This document shows positions 63,301-64,000 of a stretch of DNA of 64,000 nucleotides, in pieces. Location of the stretch: the NCBI RefSeq assembly GCF_008831285.2, contig NC_045149.1, forward strand, positions 2,903,500 to 2,967,499, given 5' to 3'. The stretch comes from Nymphaea colorata. Its lineage: Eukaryota > Streptophyta > Magnoliopsida > Nymphaeales > Nymphaeaceae. Every line of letters starts with the position of its first letter. Within the stretch, counting starts at the first letter, position 1. The translations under genes were made by a program, and so were the position numbers. The notes below the pieces were generated by a model. It did no database searches, was not told the origin of the DNA, and saw nothing but the letters and a program-made list of their open reading frames with translations.

Positions 63301-64000
63301 CCTTGGAGACTTGTAAAATGAGTTAAATAGACTTTAAAGGCTCTAATTGACCATTTCTCAGCCCATTTCCACGAGCTAGGTAGGCTGGGCTAAGTTTGGT
63401 CAACATGGGTTCAGACCTAGGTGACCATTTTGACCAAAATTTTGGATGAAAATGCCCTTGCATAGGGTTTTGCCCTTATTTTGTACTATTTATTTATTTT
63501 TTATATGAAATAGAGCTTATAAGGTTAAAACCTAGTTACTAAGCTCCAAATGCCATTGAATTATGATAATTAAATTTAAATTTTAATAAAATTTAAAAAT
63601 TTATCAAATTTGGTTCGAAAAGGGTATTTTCGTCCAAACTTGATTGAAAATGGATTTCAACTGAATCAAACTTTCACTTGAGAAATTCAATTTAAATTTG
63701 GTATTGATTCATGCATTTGACAAATTCAAATGTTTATTTGCCTTTCATAAACCATTTTAGGCTTTTTAATCTTAAGTTGACCGCAGAAGGGCAAATTGTC
63801 CAAATTGATCAATTTCGACCAATTGACCAAAGTCAAAGCTCATTTGCAAGTAGTTTGACTTTATTTGAGGTAATTTGATAAATTTGGGTCAAGAAAGCTC
63901 TTAATTAAGCTAAATTGTACTTTGACTGAGTTTAGTCAAAGTGGGTTTGGTTCGGTCAAAGTCTATTTTCGTCCATTAATTGGATCATGAGACAGACTTA
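60317..64000. repeat. Second copy of 44,921-48,658 (truncated + LTR plus minus LTR), error-like deletions
   Basis: 60317-60843 copies 44921-45454, and 60844-64000 copies 45455-48658, with the same junction between the truncated + LTR and the minus LTR. The copy is 54 bases shorter overall. The differences I checked are mostly single-base deletions in short runs. At sites where the two LTRs of the element differ it carries the 3' LTR base, not that of the 5' LTR lying before the gap. The 62-codon frame at 62598-62410 is identical to 47246-47058. It is best read as a duplicate of the left end of the element. Confidence 0.88.

Overview
The window is nuclear DNA of a flowering plant. It is AT-rich, has GT-AG introns, carries Copia and Ty3/Gypsy (Tat-type) retrotransposons, and holds remnants of plant genes: a glucan (callose) synthase, the chloroplast import protein TIC110, a selenium-binding protein, a BEACH-domain protein and a PDR-type ABCG transporter. 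I cannot place the species. I see no intact protein-coding host gene; every recognisable gene lacks exons or has stops or frameshifts.

Region 1 (about 1-26,700) is a run of decayed, intron-containing gene pieces, nearly all on the + strand. In order they are: a callose synthase 9-like pseudogene (1,617-12,018), a TIC110 piece (15,238-15,660), a selenium-binding protein pseudogene (16,408-22,678) and a BEACH protein pseudogene (23,028-26,675, exon blocks out of order). A 970-bp hAT-like element with an 8-bp target duplication sits inside the callose synthase remnant. A 5.3-kb Copia element with both LTRs and a 5-bp target duplication sits in a short intron of the selenium-binding protein remnant.

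Region 2 (about 26,700-38,000) holds a Copia gag remnant (-), a PDR/ABCG pseudogene (-, 29,877-34,562), a repeat complex with a perfect 112-bp palindrome (33,708-34,172), and a Tnt1-like Copia remnant (-, 36,231-37,745). Region 3 (about 38,000-45,454) is degraded Gypsy material: LTR-like sequence, a broken chromovirus-type pol, and a truncated + strand LTR.

Region 4 (45,455-60,216) is a large Tat-lineage Gypsy element on the - strand. It has 3.8-kb LTRs, a primer site, an extra open reading frame with a plant mobile domain, gag, protease with a G-patch-like tail, reverse transcriptase, two RNase H domains and integrase. It is inactivated by frameshifts, stops and loss of the integrase catalytic Glu. 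Its 5' LTR is cut by a 100-base N gap (60,217-60,316).

Region 5 (60,317-64,000) repeats 44,921-48,658, including sequence outside the element, and differs mainly by single-base deletions. It looks like an unpolished second copy of the left end of the same element, so the true right flank is probably not present. There is no working pathway here; the parts relate mostly through nested insertion and joint decay.
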